Assembly: GCA_037975125.1 (NCBI GenBank)
Contig: CM075858.1
Span: 63,865,640 to 63,929,639, forward strand
Reading direction: 5' to 3'
DNA: 64,000 nucleotides
Origin: Latrodectus hesperus
Taxonomy: Eukaryota > Arthropoda > Arachnida > Araneae > Theridiidae
A program made the position numbers and the translations under genes. This document shows positions 1-12,509 of the stretch, piece by piece; within the stretch, counting starts at the first letter, position 1; every line of letters begins with the position of its first letter. The notes below the pieces were generated by a model. The model was not told where the DNA came from, did no database searches, and was given only the letters and a program-made list of their open reading frames with translations.

Positions 1-2407
1 ATGTTTTCATACATGTCCGAAGAAAACAGTGCATCTCCTATAATAATAGACACAATTACAGTTAAAAACGTAGACAACTTTACCATAGCGTTTCTCGACA
101 CTAAGGATTTTTTGACTAAATAAATGTGTACCGTATGACCGTATTAAGTAAATTTTGCCATTTCCTCACTTAAAAAAATTTCCTGAGCAGCAAAGTGGCA
201 CAACAAAGAATTAAGGGTTATGTCCCACATTACGAAATATAGGAACGAATAGGTAATAACTAGTAAAATGATAAACGGATACATTTATACATTAAATACA
301 AATTTCAGAGTGAAATAATGAAAATTTTCGTAAGTCCTAAAAAATTGGTTTTGAACCGTATCAATTAACATTGACTGTTGATGCTGAAATCTCAAATTGC
401 AGTCATACTAAAACATTTTTTATCCAATAATTATGCTGTAAATTTTTTCTTAATAGAAAATCCTACAAACTCTAGCATATAAACATATCAACAGCCCCAC
501 AGGAATAGGTGAAATGGTTTTTATCGCTTCTAGTAATCACCAGGATGTCACAAGGAAATATGGCACTTCAATATCTTTTAAAGTCTGGACTCTTCAGTAC
601 AATGAGCAAAAGAAAGGGCGTGATAGCAGCTGAAAGAGGGGAACACAGTCACTCGTGACGGGGTGCTTCAGACCCCAAAAGACGATTTTCAAATATCACC
701 CTGGTAGAGAAAGAAAGAAAAATTGGCAAACCATGCATTTTAAAAGCGAAAAGAAAATCCACAAAAGAGCCCTCCGCTGCACCCCAGGAAACATCTATCC
801 CCACTGAACATGAGCGTACATAATGCTTTTAAACGCAGTTCAACCTAACAGGTGGTATGGACCAAAAGAGTAGATTACCAATGCATCCTTACAATTCCAC
901 TCCCTGTTTTTTTTTCAGCGTGAATAAAAAAAAATTTCGCGCGCTTGTCTAAACCCATTATGATACAAAATAGCTCTCATTGTCATTTCAAAATATGTGA
1001 GGTCTCCGCCCAGACAGGAGAGTTTGTATCCATGCAAAATGTAACGTTGAAAAGATTTGGCCATGCGTAATTCGGGCTTAATTTTTTTATTTTATTTTTT
1101 TTACCTACCTCTTCTAATACTAACAGACCTAGGAAAAGCATTCAACACTAAAGGCTGTTGTATTCAAATGAAAACTGAACTGAATGAAGATATTTTTTTT
1201 AAATTTTATTCATAACCAGATACTCAAAATAAGATGAACAAATTTATACAATCACAGCTACGAAGTACAGTATTTTTAAAAACAAATATTCCGCAACAAA
1301 CACATATAAAAACGTTAATATTTTCAAATGAAATTCATAAATTCAACATGAAATACTAAAAAATGCTATAAAACTATTTTATCAAAAATCGGATATTTAA
1401 TGTGAGTATGATTTTAAACATTCATAATAAAAAACAAAAAATAATCTGACTTGATATACTGTTGATAATAAATACAACAAGATTTATTTGAACACAAAAT
1501 GATTGATGAATCTCACTACAGATGAATCATTAACTATACATATTTAAACTATATATCAATAATTAAAGAAATTGAACAATAAAATATCATGTTTTTTTAA
1601 TGTGATGCTTTTATTTCTAGTTATATTTGAATTATAAAAATAATTTAAAAAAACACATTACAGATACAAATTATAAAAACAAGCAAGCGGTTATGAAAAA
1701 ACTTTTAATGAAACAATTGAAAGAATTTGACTGTAATAATATTCCATCGTAAAAAAAATAATAAAAGCAAAGAGAAAGAATAGATCTTTCAATTTCATAT
1801 GCAATTCTTAATTTTAGAAGTGTAAATCCATACACTAAGTTTAGATCTTTGGAAATTTTCACAATGCATTTTCCAAAGACAGGATAAATCTATACACAAG
1901 ACAAGGAAACCAAGTTGCGAAGTGTTTAATTTCTGTTTTATTTTTAATTCTCACAAAAATACAATTTACCAGCTACTCCAGTTTGAAATCTTTAATTGAC
2001 ATAACTGTCACAGATTCGTGGGTAAGTTAGTTGGTTTGCTGCTCCACAGTCAATTTTGGCGCACAAAAGCTTATTTTACTGGGATCTACACTTTTAACGA
2101 GCCATTATAAGAATTTATGGCCCAAGTGGAAACTCATGAATTGTTAAACAAAAGAGAAGAACACAAACCACTCAACTTAAAGCTTAACAGAATTCAGAAA
2201 GTCTAAGAAAACAGATGAAGTAATGTAGTGGTAAAAGATTAATTCTTCATTCAGAAACCCATTGCGACAAGATAAGTCAAATTAAGTTATAACCAATTGA
2301 AGAGAATATGAAATAGTGGTTTTTAAACCAATAATTAAGAAAAAAGGTTGAAAGCTAAATCAAAAAATACAACGTTGAAAAAGATGTATGGAAGTTGTGA
2401 AACTTAC
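1..2407. other. Non-coding AT-rich left edge
   Basis: No coding exon is recognised. A moderately GC-richer stretch at about 590-860 has no readable homology. A decayed SINE copy sits at 2031-2150. On the groucho strand this is downstream of the last recognised exon, so it is intron or intergenic. Confidence 0.6.
2031..2150 (-). repeat. SINE family copy, decayed
   Basis: GGCGCACAAAAGCTTATTTT, GGGATCTACACTTTTAACGA and ACTCATGAATTGTTAAAC survive. Confidence 0.55.
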
Positions 2408-2461
2408 CTCTGCGGCCAACAGGGCTTTTGCTCTAATGTTGAGAAGCGCAGAGGCCATGTC
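2408..2461 (-). CDS. Possible orphan exon of unknown gene
   Basis: A 54-nt GC-rich block in otherwise AT-rich DNA, bounded on the minus strand by acceptor TTGTATTCTAG and a consensus donor GAG/GTAAGT. In phase 0/0 it reads DMASALLNIRAKALLAAE. The +1 frame is also open (TWPLRFSTLEQKPCWPQ) and the third is closed by a TAG. I do not recognise either peptide, and neither matches the groucho segment expected next (RNSVSP...). Because it lies on the groucho strand and keeps frame with the upstream phase-0 donor at 11888, it could be an alternative groucho exon, an exon of a nested gene, or chance splice-like sequence. Confidence 0.33.
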
Positions 2462-3868
2462 CTAGAATACAAGGGAAATTTTAGGATGCAATAAGGGATC
2501 GCTCAGGAACAAATATAAAAGGGAGGGTTCATAGAAAGACGGGCGTTTAAATTATAGGGCAGTTCCTAAGCGTTTACATAAATTAAGGCTATCATTATAA
2601 TGTTAAAACAATACAACTAATGCACGGGGTGTAAGTAAAGATTTTTCCAAGTACTGTGGATATCTGCATAAACTCCTAAGATTTTTGCAGTGAAAATATT
2701 TAGCGATTGGATTCGCAGATCGTTCAACTTAATTTGGAAAACTTATCTTTCAAAACTCGATACGACATCTAATTTTTAAAGTGGTGAAAAATAGTTGAGA
2801 AAATTCCTTTATCAATTTTGCCAAATAAATAAAAACTTAATACATTTTGAGATACAAAGAATTGTTTCACTAAAAAATATTTTAAGCTTCAATAAAAGAT
2901 AGTTCAGAAGAATAAATGAAAGAATGAATGATTCACAGCAAGTTAGACGCTAGAAAGTTACACCTAAAAATAATTCTCAAATCGGAAAATAATGAGGATT
3001 TCAAAATAAAACCAATAACGAATACGACTTCAATGTTTTGCACATTAGTGACTAAATGGGAAAAAATCTTAAAAATCAGACACCGATTCTCAACTAATCG
3101 TTTTGTGAAAAGCTAATATTTTTAATTTTGGGAGATGCGCACAATAATTACCAAATATTTATATTAACCCGATTAAATTATAAAGAAATTAAATGACTTT
3201 AAAATATTACGAAATCGGCTGGTTGGGTTTTGTGGGACAAGGTCTGGAAAAGGACAAGTTGTGTCAAAATATCACGAGAGTATTATAGATTATAGAGATG
3301 AGAGTATGAGATAGAGATGAGATATTTTGACCCGCAATACGAGATAGTTCAGAAGTACAAAAAAAGATGGGGGTTGTGTAACAAGTCAGAAATTGAAAAG
3401 TTAAAAAGACAATACTAAAGAACCAATCCCAAGATGAAAGTACATAATAATGTAGATATATATGGGTATCTTTGTCGTTAGGATCGAGTATGGTGTAAGA
3501 GTTTTACGATAAAGACAACCAATTCTAATATAAGTTATATATATAGTCTCGTGATATTTTGGAATGCAACGGTTTAGTTTTGACTATTATTTTTGGCCAT
3601 TGCAGAGAAACCATACTTTATGTCAATTAGTCAACACTCCCAAGCTAATAGAGCCCAACTCGGGGCAAAGTACAGGGAAGCATGCTAGTGCAACAAAACA
3701 ACCACCAAGCTGACTATATATTGGCACTTCATACCACATTTTATTTTTTTTCTGTTTATTAAACTGATCAATCTCATTAGTACTTTTGATGCTCTCCTTT
3801 TATGTTTTTGTAATATATACTTCAAGCGGGGAAAAAATTTCGAGCATTATATAAATAAATATAAACAT

Positions 3869-3874
<6 letters not shown>

Positions 3875-3941
<67 letters not shown>
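3875..3941. repeat. (TA)n microsatellite
   Basis: An uninterrupted AT dinucleotide run of about 67 bp, preceded by short CATACACACA sequence. Confidence 0.97.
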
Positions 3942-3945
<4 letters not shown>

Positions 3946-4289
3946 TTATAATTGCAGCAGTTTTAATATTATTTGTGATTCATTAGCGTGCGGAATAATA
4001 TTGTCGTCTTCCCCAATTCCAAACTAATCTCAACTGAAAGAACAAAGCAGCTTCGATTTCAGAATGCATTGCGAAACAATCACCAACATTTCTTTGATAT
4101 TAGTCCAAGGAAATCGAAAGAAATTAAACAATTTTAAAATGCTGAGAGAATATATTAGAAAACAAAGAATTTAAAAATGCAATCAGAAAAAAGTCAAGAA
4201 ATATAAAACAGAAAAATCACTATGGAACCAGACGTTTTTTTTTTTTTTTAAATCAATATTAAAGAGCAATTCTCTAAATTAGAATTAAG

Positions 4290-4930
4290 AGATAAGGACA
4301 TCAGAGCCAATGGCCGTTGCGGTTTCAATACATTAGCGATTCGACTAGGTGCGAAAATGACGCTGGCATAGCAGAACAGCAATTCCCAGCAAATCTCGAC
4401 TGAAAGAATACAACACCTCAAATTACACGGATTGCTTGGAGAGAGTCACAATTCCCGGCAGTCAAACAAGGATATGAATCACCAGCGAACCCTAAGGTCC
4501 AGATAAATATGGTAAAGATCATCATTTTCGATGGAAGGCAATGATAAAGCTAATGGTCTGCTCCACTTCTCACTCTCAGGGGCTATTGAAGCTTCGCCCT
4601 CGCGACTCCGGTAATAACCGACGGGGCCTGCCCACTGGTCATTAATGCCTGCATTTACTGGCATTTGGACGAGTGAGTATGGTTCTATTGGACAGGTACA
4701 AAGGCGGACATAGATATATAAATGTTGTTCCGCACTGCAGCTATTCAACACATCAATGCCTATCACTCCGAGGGTAATTTTCTTCCACCCCTCCCCCCCC
4801 AACATTCCTGCCCCACATTCGTGTGATATCAAAATAATTGCAGAGCCAACTTTCACTAGGGCGTGCCCATAGTCGGGAAAAGAAAAAAAGGAATTCGCTG
4901 AAGGCACTACCAACCACTGAGATGGATATT
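4290..4930. other. GC-richer non-coding island
   Basis: Stands out from AT-rich flanks and includes a 144-codon minus-strand open frame that I do not believe is coding: no family resemblance, and a poly-C/poly-G frame near 4790. It could be regulatory sequence. Confidence 0.4.
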
Positions 4931-5650
4931 TAATACATCAAATAAGTTTCTATCCTCAGTGAAAGTCAAGCAAAGGGAGGAAGAAGTCATAAAAAAGTAA
5001 TAAATGCCTTAATCATGCGCATCCACGTGAGAATTTTTTCCCTCTTCCCATTTATATTCTTATTATTCAACACTCCCCACTGATTTCCGCGCAGCATTTG
5101 CAAAGGAACATACATTTGAAAAAAAGGAGCTTAGATTCGAAAAACAAAGACTAAAATTAATAATGAAATCAATTTGGCAAATAAATATAATTTATATACT
5201 ATAACGCCTTTTTTTTCCAGTAGGTCATACATACGTTTTTACAAGAATGAATTTACAAGGGAACTTTAATGGAAAAACTCAACAATGTGAAAAAAAGAAA
5301 GAGGAAAATATAATTCGCACAAACCTACAAAATACACCAGGCTAATAAATCGAAATGATTTATTAAATATGTAACAAAGAATAATATTTTTCAATAATAA
5401 ATACTACGAAATAAAAAATGGTAAGAGAATGAAAATGAAAATCGTATATTTTGAGACGTGGAAATACTTTGCTACACCAAAGAATTTGATTTTTGATATT
5501 TTAATTTTTACATTAAGGGCGATAATTTATAAATAATGACAAAAAGCTTTCACATGACAACAGTAATATATCGGGTTTCCATTAAATAAATCAATTTCAC
5601 CAATTTCATGCATTAATAGTGATTGATTCAGCTAATTTTTCGAGTTAATT

Positions 5651-5890
5651 GCTGTTGTTGTAGCTTATGATATTCGGACAAGCCAAGCTCGCTATGTAAT
5701 TAGCTATGCGAATTTAAGTCAGTAGGGTGCGTCTTTCGTTTTAACTAGAGCACCACGAAGGTGGAAGTACGACTTTTCTCTAAGCTCCTCGATAGATGGC
5801 ACCACCAAAAAATTCACTCCCTCAATTTTGACATTAATCTGAAGGTGGGGGATAGTTTTCTCCAGATCATTACTGTTGAACGACTCACCA
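5651..5890. repeat. Dispersed repeat ('gatagatggcaccacca' family), copy 1
   Basis: Begins GCTGTTGTTGTAGCTTATGA and includes GGACAAGCCAAGCTCGCTA, AAGTCAGTAGGGTG, GATAGATGGCACCACCA, CTCAATTTTGACATTAATCTG and TTTTCTCCAG.CATTA. It shares these blocks in the same order with 62179-62508. The class (SINE or MITE) is unclear. Confidence 0.85.
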
Positions 5891-6659
5891 CAGTTAATTT
5901 CTGAAATGGTTATAGTAAGTTTAAAGTAAGGTTAGTTTTTATGCACCAACATATGCGAAGCTTAAGCAATGTGAACAATTTATAAATAATGCAACAACAA
6001 AAAATACACATGTAATAAAATACGTAAAATCATTACCGAAAGTAAAAACATTTGACTTTAAATTATAAGTTAAATAACGACTTTTGTAATTGAAAATATT
6101 TTCAACTCATTTGTGATAAGTAATGATTATCACATAGGTCAAGAAAACATTTCAATCTTAACAGTAAAGTTTTATCAAGATTACTTTACAGATTATAGAA
6201 ATATTATATCCATCTAGCGAATATTTTTTCAAACAAAAAGAACAATAAGGTATAATCGTAAGCACTATCAAGCAAAAGCAACGACAAAACGCTAAGGTGA
6301 ACAAATAAGCAAAATAATCCGAGCCTTTTCAAAAATGATAACCTGCAAAAGCCACCTCCAAAAAGCAATTTATTTTGAACGTTGAAATGTAAAATTGGAA
6401 ATCGAAATAATATTCGAATTGTTCTCCTTTAAACTCGCTGCAGTTTGGTCTCAAAAATGAAACAACAAGTCAAGCCTCTTTACCCTATTTTCCAACCAAA
6501 CTGTGAGGTAACGATTCCGCCATCGAGATAAACCCACAAAAACAAAAACACGCGTTCGATATAACGACGAAATCATTTCATTATAACAGAGTTTTCGCTT
6601 AGGCACATTCGACGCCCGAAAATGATTTTCCAATTCCAACCTAAAATATATAATATCCC

Positions 6660-7450
6660 ACCCGAAGAAGGAAAACCGGGACGGAATAGTAATAAATCAA
6701 AACCTATTTTCCTCGGTCTTTCCACTCTCTTCTAAATTCTAACCATCCTTTTACTCCCCCCAGCAATTCTTCTCGTTCCCCCCCCCCTCCACCCACAACC
6801 GGAATCAGAAAGTCAATTGGAAATCAGCATTCCGAACATAAAAGCGGGAAGGCTTTATCAGAAAGTTGGAGAAAAGCAATTAATCGCTGCAGCAGAGGCG
6901 GGAGGATGCGACGGGAGAAAGAGAGAGTGAGTGAGAAGAGAAGATGCGGAGGAGAGAGCAGCAAGAGCAATAATCCAGCAGGGATGCTGCAAGGCGAAAG
7001 GAAACTCCTCCGCTATTAGCCATGGTCGGCGACTCTTTATCTCTCTCAGCCGTTCTCCTAATTACAATTAAACTTTGGTTTCCCTTTGTAATCAGGCAGC
7101 GGAGGATGGGGGGTAGGCCTCTATTTGCTCCGGGGTCTCTTTCTCCGGTTGCACCCCCACCCCACCCTCGCACAAGGAAGCGCAAGAGTAAAGGATTGGG
7201 AGGGGGTAGAAGAGAGAAACGTTGTTTCGCGAAGGAGAGACGTCGCCCGATGACGATGATGATGAGAAGTGTTTCGGAGCAATCTTAACCCACTTCGGTA
7301 AATAAAACAAGGTGAGGCTCTCTCTGGCCAAAAGGATGCAGAGGGGGCGATGACAAATCTCGGGACGAAGGATGGTATCGCCGTAATTTGTAAACAAACG
7401 ATTATATAACGATTTCGGAGACATTTGAAGCTACTATATAAACAGTACAA
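6660..7450. other. GC-rich, purine/pyrimidine-skewed island
   Basis: Runs of GAGAGAGTGAGTGAG and AGGAGAGAGCAGC (6915-6965) precede TCTCTCTCAGCC near 7041. GA-rich blocks of this sort can bind GAGA-type factors. Several overlapping open frames on both strands are a by-product of the low stop density and match nothing I know. Confidence 0.4.
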
Positions 7451-8049
7451 AAATAATTCTTATGGCATACTTTACACTTACTTCTAAAAGATAATAAATT
7501 GAAAATAAATCGCATGGAAAGAATAAGGAAAAAAATTAACATTTTTTTATATTTCTAAAACTAAACATTAATTAATGCGACGCCACATAGAGGGCAGCCA
7601 AGCTCTTTGTAAATCATTTCAACTTCAATTACATATTACTGCCTTCCGAGAGAATTTTCCATATATGATGGAACACCCATAGTGCAAAGAAGAAACCCCA
7701 GAAGACTCCCAAGCACCCACTCCGAAAATGTACAAAGCAGATCCTATTGTTTAATAATGGCTGTGATCGAACGCGGAACCTTTCAATCTGAAGAATGTAA
7801 ACCTAAGCTTCAAAATGTTCGTGCATTAATAAGTGATTTAATAATCCTATATAACAAGATATTATAAAATTAGTCTAAATAAGCATTTTCGAACTCAACT
7901 TTTATTCATCGCAATTAGAATTTAAAAATGTTTTTCTTAGACGGCTCTATCCACTAAGATCTGTTGAAATGCTTGTTTAAATAGCTTCAATCTTTAAATG
8001 TTTTAAAATGTATGAAGAAAAATTATGAAACTGCAATTTGATTTGCTTG

Positions 8050-8217
8050 TTTATTGCAACAGTCACTTTTGAATCATAGAGGATTATTCGACAACAGCAT
8101 AGTTTTAAGTAGATTCTAAATTACTACAAATATCTTTACTCGAGGTAAATGGGAATCGATCCTAGTAAGAACTGAACTGAAAACCAGAGATAGCTTTCAA
8201 CTATCATCATACCAGCA
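8050..8217 (-). repeat. SINE family copy
   Basis: AACAGTCACTTTTGAATCAT, CATAGTTTTAAGTAGATTCT, ACTACAAATATCTTTACTCG and AAATGGGAATCGATCCTAGT. Confidence 0.7.
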
Positions 8218-9489
8218 ACCATAATTTCAGATGAGAAAAACTAAATATTTTTTTCTTCGAGTAAAAAATTCAAATTAATCAATTTCAATCACTTTATAAT
8301 ATTAAGTATTTTTTATTCTAGAATGATTATCTGACAAAACTAATACAACAGAATATTTTTAAAACTAAATTTATATGGTTACTTTAGTTTTTCCACTACA
8401 ATGAAATTTCTAATTAGTAAACTTTGTAACGGAAATTTTAACATTTAAAATGTTCGTTCGATAGAAATTTTACTGTGTATCATACTTAATTTCAATAAAT
8501 GTACAATATGGTAAAATAAATTTTAAAAATATCAATGCATTACATTTACAGCAAAAAAGCAAGAATAACAATTAGATTACCAAGGTAAGAATTTGTCAAA
8601 ATTATTTTGTAAAAGGTATAACTTCACATTTCGACAAATAAAATAGCTTGCCTTCATTTATTATTATGAAATCATTCCAAAACTCAAATAAAAAATTAAT
8701 ACTTTTTCATAAATTCGAGTCGTTTGAATTTAGGATGCTGAAATTTAAGAGCATCAGGATACTCCAGAAAAATTTGCTGACACAAGAAATTGCAAAAATG
8801 CGACCTTGGCGAAATAAAGAATTCGTCCAGCGCCAACAGACAAGTTACTTAAGGATTAAATTATGCATTTGTTTCCATTTATAACACAATAATGACCTCT
8901 CCAGTAACTCATGAATAAAAAAAACAGTCATTTTTCATAAACGCGGAGCACATTCATTTGAAATTCAGATGTCTAAATTTAAGAAAATAAACACCCCAGC
9001 AATAATTGCAGAGGCGGTAGAACAGGAAATTGCGAGCGAATGCCACAGAAAATGTTGACACTGATGAAATAATAAATTTGATCAGTGCCAACAGGAAAGT
9101 TACTTAAGGATTAAATTTACAACGAAGACGATGATGACATCGTTTGGGGAATCCTCCAACAGAGGCTTTTATTAGTGACAAGACAATTTCTCCCATGTTA
9201 ATGACTCTCTAATGCAAGTGGAAAGAAAATCGATCTCGCATTACGCACGCCCTCTATTGCCTCTTTTTAAAAATATTACATTTTCAGCTTAAAGGCCCTT
9301 TTGCAAAAAACCAAAATATCGAATTTGTAAATAATTATAAACCACTTGTAATATAATGTAGCAGCACAATAATGTATAGTATTGTAGATATCAAAGTACT
9401 AAATATATATGAACTGTTTATCATGACCCTAAATAATATTTCATTCATTGACCGTGGTATCATTTGCTGAATAACCTGTATGGTTGGTC

Positions 9490-9635
9490 TGTAACACGAC
9501 TGTCATCTTGTGTATACAGGTCTAATTAGACTAGGAACTATAATTCCAAGCTACTTTTACACCCGATATAGGAATCGAGTCCATGAACATTCGAACAGAT
9601 GGCCAGAGAGCTAATCATTCAACTACCAACAAGGC
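9490..9635 (-). repeat. SINE family copy
   Basis: TACAGGTCTAATTAGACTAG, ACACCCGATATAGGAATCGA, GTCCATGAACATTCGAACAG and GCTAATCATTCAACTACCAA. Confidence 0.75.
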
Positions 9636-10691
9636 CCTCTTGTTAGTATAAATTCTTTAAAACATAAACTGACTATAATTTGATTTAAATAAATGTCTCT
9701 ATATGTTGCATATTGAAAAACTAAAAATATTTTATCATTTTACTATATCCTTTATAAAGCTACTAACATTTACTTAAAGTGTGTCCAAATAATCTTAAAT
9801 ATTCCTAAATAGATTGTTTAAGATATTGTTAGTTCCCATTGAAATTTTAAGGCTATTGATTTATTTGTAATTAGAATAGAAATAAAACATGTAAAAACAA
9901 AAAGTTTCAGCTTGAAATTTTTTTTCACTTTTATCATTCTCAAAGATTTTTTAAAATTACTTGTTTGAATTTCTTCACAATAAATTTCATAAAATTAATA
10001 AATAAAAATTACATAAATTACAAACCTTTTAAAATCAAAAGAATAAAGAGTCAAAAGTAATCTGCAATATCTAAATTTGAATGTATATTTTCTAGTTATT
10101 TAAAAATTGCTTAATTATTTCCCCACATTAATCATTTTTCTTTTAAAAGGTAGTCAGTTATTACTCTGCTCCTACTTTCACAGAATCAAGAAAATCCTAT
10201 TTGAACTGTATACTTTTCTTTCTTTAATCTCCAAGCAAGAAAGGAAGTAATGAGGACAATCCTCCAGGACACAACTGAATCACAACTCAAAATTCTTCAT
10301 CTTCACAGAAAATTTTTCTCCTTTCTTCATCAAATGGAAAAGAACTTCACCACTATCCTTTCATTATTATTAGAAAAAATCTATCATTTTTGAGTCCAGG
10401 GTCTTCATATAATTCTTTTCACAAAGGATAAGAGGTACAGCCACAAATTCTGTGCCCACAAACATGATATTTGAAGTCAGGCAAAAATATTTCTTTTGGA
10501 AATTTTAATTACTAACAAAAGATTTCGATCTCAACAGTTATTCTAAATTATCATTTGTTATCCAATCCTCGTGTAATAAAAATTGAATGACGAACACACT
10601 ATGTAATCGAAACCTCCTACTATCCAATGTAAATAAATACATATAGCTGAATGTTTTGGAAGACTTTCATTTTTAACAGTCATGCAAATTA

Positions 10692-11610
10692 TGTTAAAAC
10701 GTTCAGAGCCACACAGGACTAGAAAATACAACTTCACTTCCAACAAAAATTTCCCTCACATTACAAAAGATACATACATAATCATGAACAATTCAGATAA
10801 AAAATTAGTACACAGAATCTCAGTAATTAAACTATAAATATTTAATTTTTTAAATATTAAGCAAAGATTTAGTATCTGAATAATACCAAGATATAATTTA
10901 TTACCATCAATGATAAAAAAAGTTATTTAAAAAGGAGCCATTCCACAAAATTGAAACTTATAATTTAGTATCTGTTTTTCACCACGAGCATAAAACTTAG
11001 GAAAGTTCTCATAAAAGATAAATGTAAAAATATCGTGGTTAAGATAAGATAATTTTAGAATTTCCACAAATATTTATCAATGCAATTCAAACTGTTCAAA
11101 AAGTAGCGAACTAAACTGATATTCCATTAGCACTTATTGATATAAAGAAAATGGTTCCTTTTTGAATAATGAAAAGAAATTAACTGTCACAGAAATCAAC
11201 TTACAGTATGATATACAATTAGAAATTTATTAGTAATATTTAAATAAAATTATTCAAACAAAAATATTTTAGAAAGTAATGTAAGGAAGTAAGTTAAAAT
11301 TAGAGTATATGCCTCTCCACTGCAAAATAAAAATAATTAAAATATATTTATCTATAAAATACCGGAAATTATACAATTTACAGAATAAAAACATATAATT
11401 TTATTTCATGAGGGTACTTTTAAATAAAAATTCCTTTTTCATGATATGTTCACAAATTTACAAAGAGAGAAACTTTTTTTAAAGGAAATTGAAATTAGTA
11501 AATATATAAATTACGTTAAATCGCTCCTCAGAGCTGCACAGAACTAGAAAATACAACTTCATTTCTATAAAATTTTCCCTCACATTGAAAAAGATACACA
11601 CGCCAAAAAA
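10692..11610 (+). repeat. Paired ~90-bp related segments about 820 bp apart
   Basis: CACAGGACTAGAAAATACAA at about 10711 corresponds to CACAGAACTAGAAAATACAA at about 11534. Both sit inside GAGC(C/T)...ACTTCA(C/T)TTC...AATTTTCCCTCACATT..AAAAGATACA. They are either a segmental duplication or two copies of an unnamed dispersed repeat. Confidence 0.75.
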
Positions 11611-11887
11611 GAAAACCTTAAGAAAAAGAGTAAATTTTACTAAATATAAGAGTAAAAAAAAAGGAGGGAGGAAAAAAAACCTAACAGATCTTACTGTATA
11701 TACGAATAATGAAAAAATAAAAAAACAGGGCGCTAGAGAGGCATATTGGACGCAAATACACATCTATACATCCATTCCCTTAGAGGAGAGAGGTAAGCTA
11801 AAAAAAAAATAAATAAATAAAAAATAAAATAATCCACTTAGGGGGTGGGGCAAAAGTAGAGGATGAAAAGTGTAAGAGGCTACTTAC

Positions 11888-11910
11888 GTGTCTGTCTTCA
11901 GAGCTATGAG
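11888..11910 (-). CDS. gro: groucho microexon (23 nt), GP region
   Basis: A 23-nt candidate exon between acceptor CCCTGCAG and strong donor CAC/GTAAGT. Joined to the phase-1 G of the preceding exon it reads A-H-S-S-E-D-R-H and returns to phase 0. The resulting KRSS-S-AHSSEDRH would lead into an exon starting RNSVSP..., the position where fly Groucho has EERLRNSVSPADREKYR. Phase agreement on both sides, the splice sites and the acidic/basic Ser-rich residues support it. A long pyrimidine-rich stretch on the minus strand lies upstream. It is too short to be certain from sequence alone. Confidence 0.7.
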
Positions 11911-12379
11911 CTGCAGGGACGATCGATTCCAGGTTACCATGGCAACCGCAACAATGCACACACAGAGAAAAAATAATCCAGGGGCAGAGGGAGGCGGAAT
12001 TGGAAAAAAAGGAAGAAAAAAAAAATAACATAAAGGAGAGAAAGTTAGTGGTTATCTGAAAAGCGGATGTTCTTCTTACCCTCTGCAATCTCGGGAACTT
12101 CGGGAATAAGACAGGAAAAAAGGGGGAGGGGAGAAAAGTGTTACTTTTTTTCATTTTCCTCTCCCCCTCGTTCCTGTCCTTCCCTCACACGTGATTTTTT
12201 TTCCTCTTTTGAGACAAGGGCGCCTCTATGAAGGGCGTATATTTCAAACCCGGGTAGTGGGACAGAAATTATTTCTCCGGGGGTTTGCCCTTACCGGCAC
12301 TTAGCGCTTATCTCTGAATTTATCACTTTAGCTGAGAAAGTATTTTCAACACCGTTTACGTCAAAATCAAGTCATTGGT

Positions 12380-12509
12380 ATAGGAATACTCTTATTTTGT
12401 GAAAATTATTATTACCATGAGTATTACATTTTATTAACATGAATATAGGAATACTCTTATTTAGTGAAAATTATTATTACCATGAGTATTACATTTTATT
12501 AACATGAAT
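12380..12509 (+). repeat. 65-bp tandem duplication
   Basis: Two adjacent copies (12380-12444 and 12445-12509) begin ATAGGAATACTCTTATTT and end ATTAACATGAAT. The only difference I see is one T/A change, so the duplication is probably recent. Confidence 0.95.

Larger units (their letters stand above)
2462..11887. other. Intron or intergenic sequence beyond the last recognised groucho exon
   Basis: About 9.4 kb with no recognised coding exon. It contains a (TA)n tract at 3875, GC-richer islands at 4290-4930 and 6660-7450, a 'gatagatggcaccacca' repeat at 5651, SINE copies at 8050 and 9490, and two related ~90-bp segments near 10692 and 11513. I looked for the expected RNSVSP/EREKYR groucho exon here and did not find it. 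Confidence 0.6.

Noticed and set aside
4479..4913. 144-codon open frame on the minus strand
   Set aside because: No recognisable domain, it runs through a homopolymer C stretch, and it has no supporting splice structure. Treated as chance in a GC-richer island.
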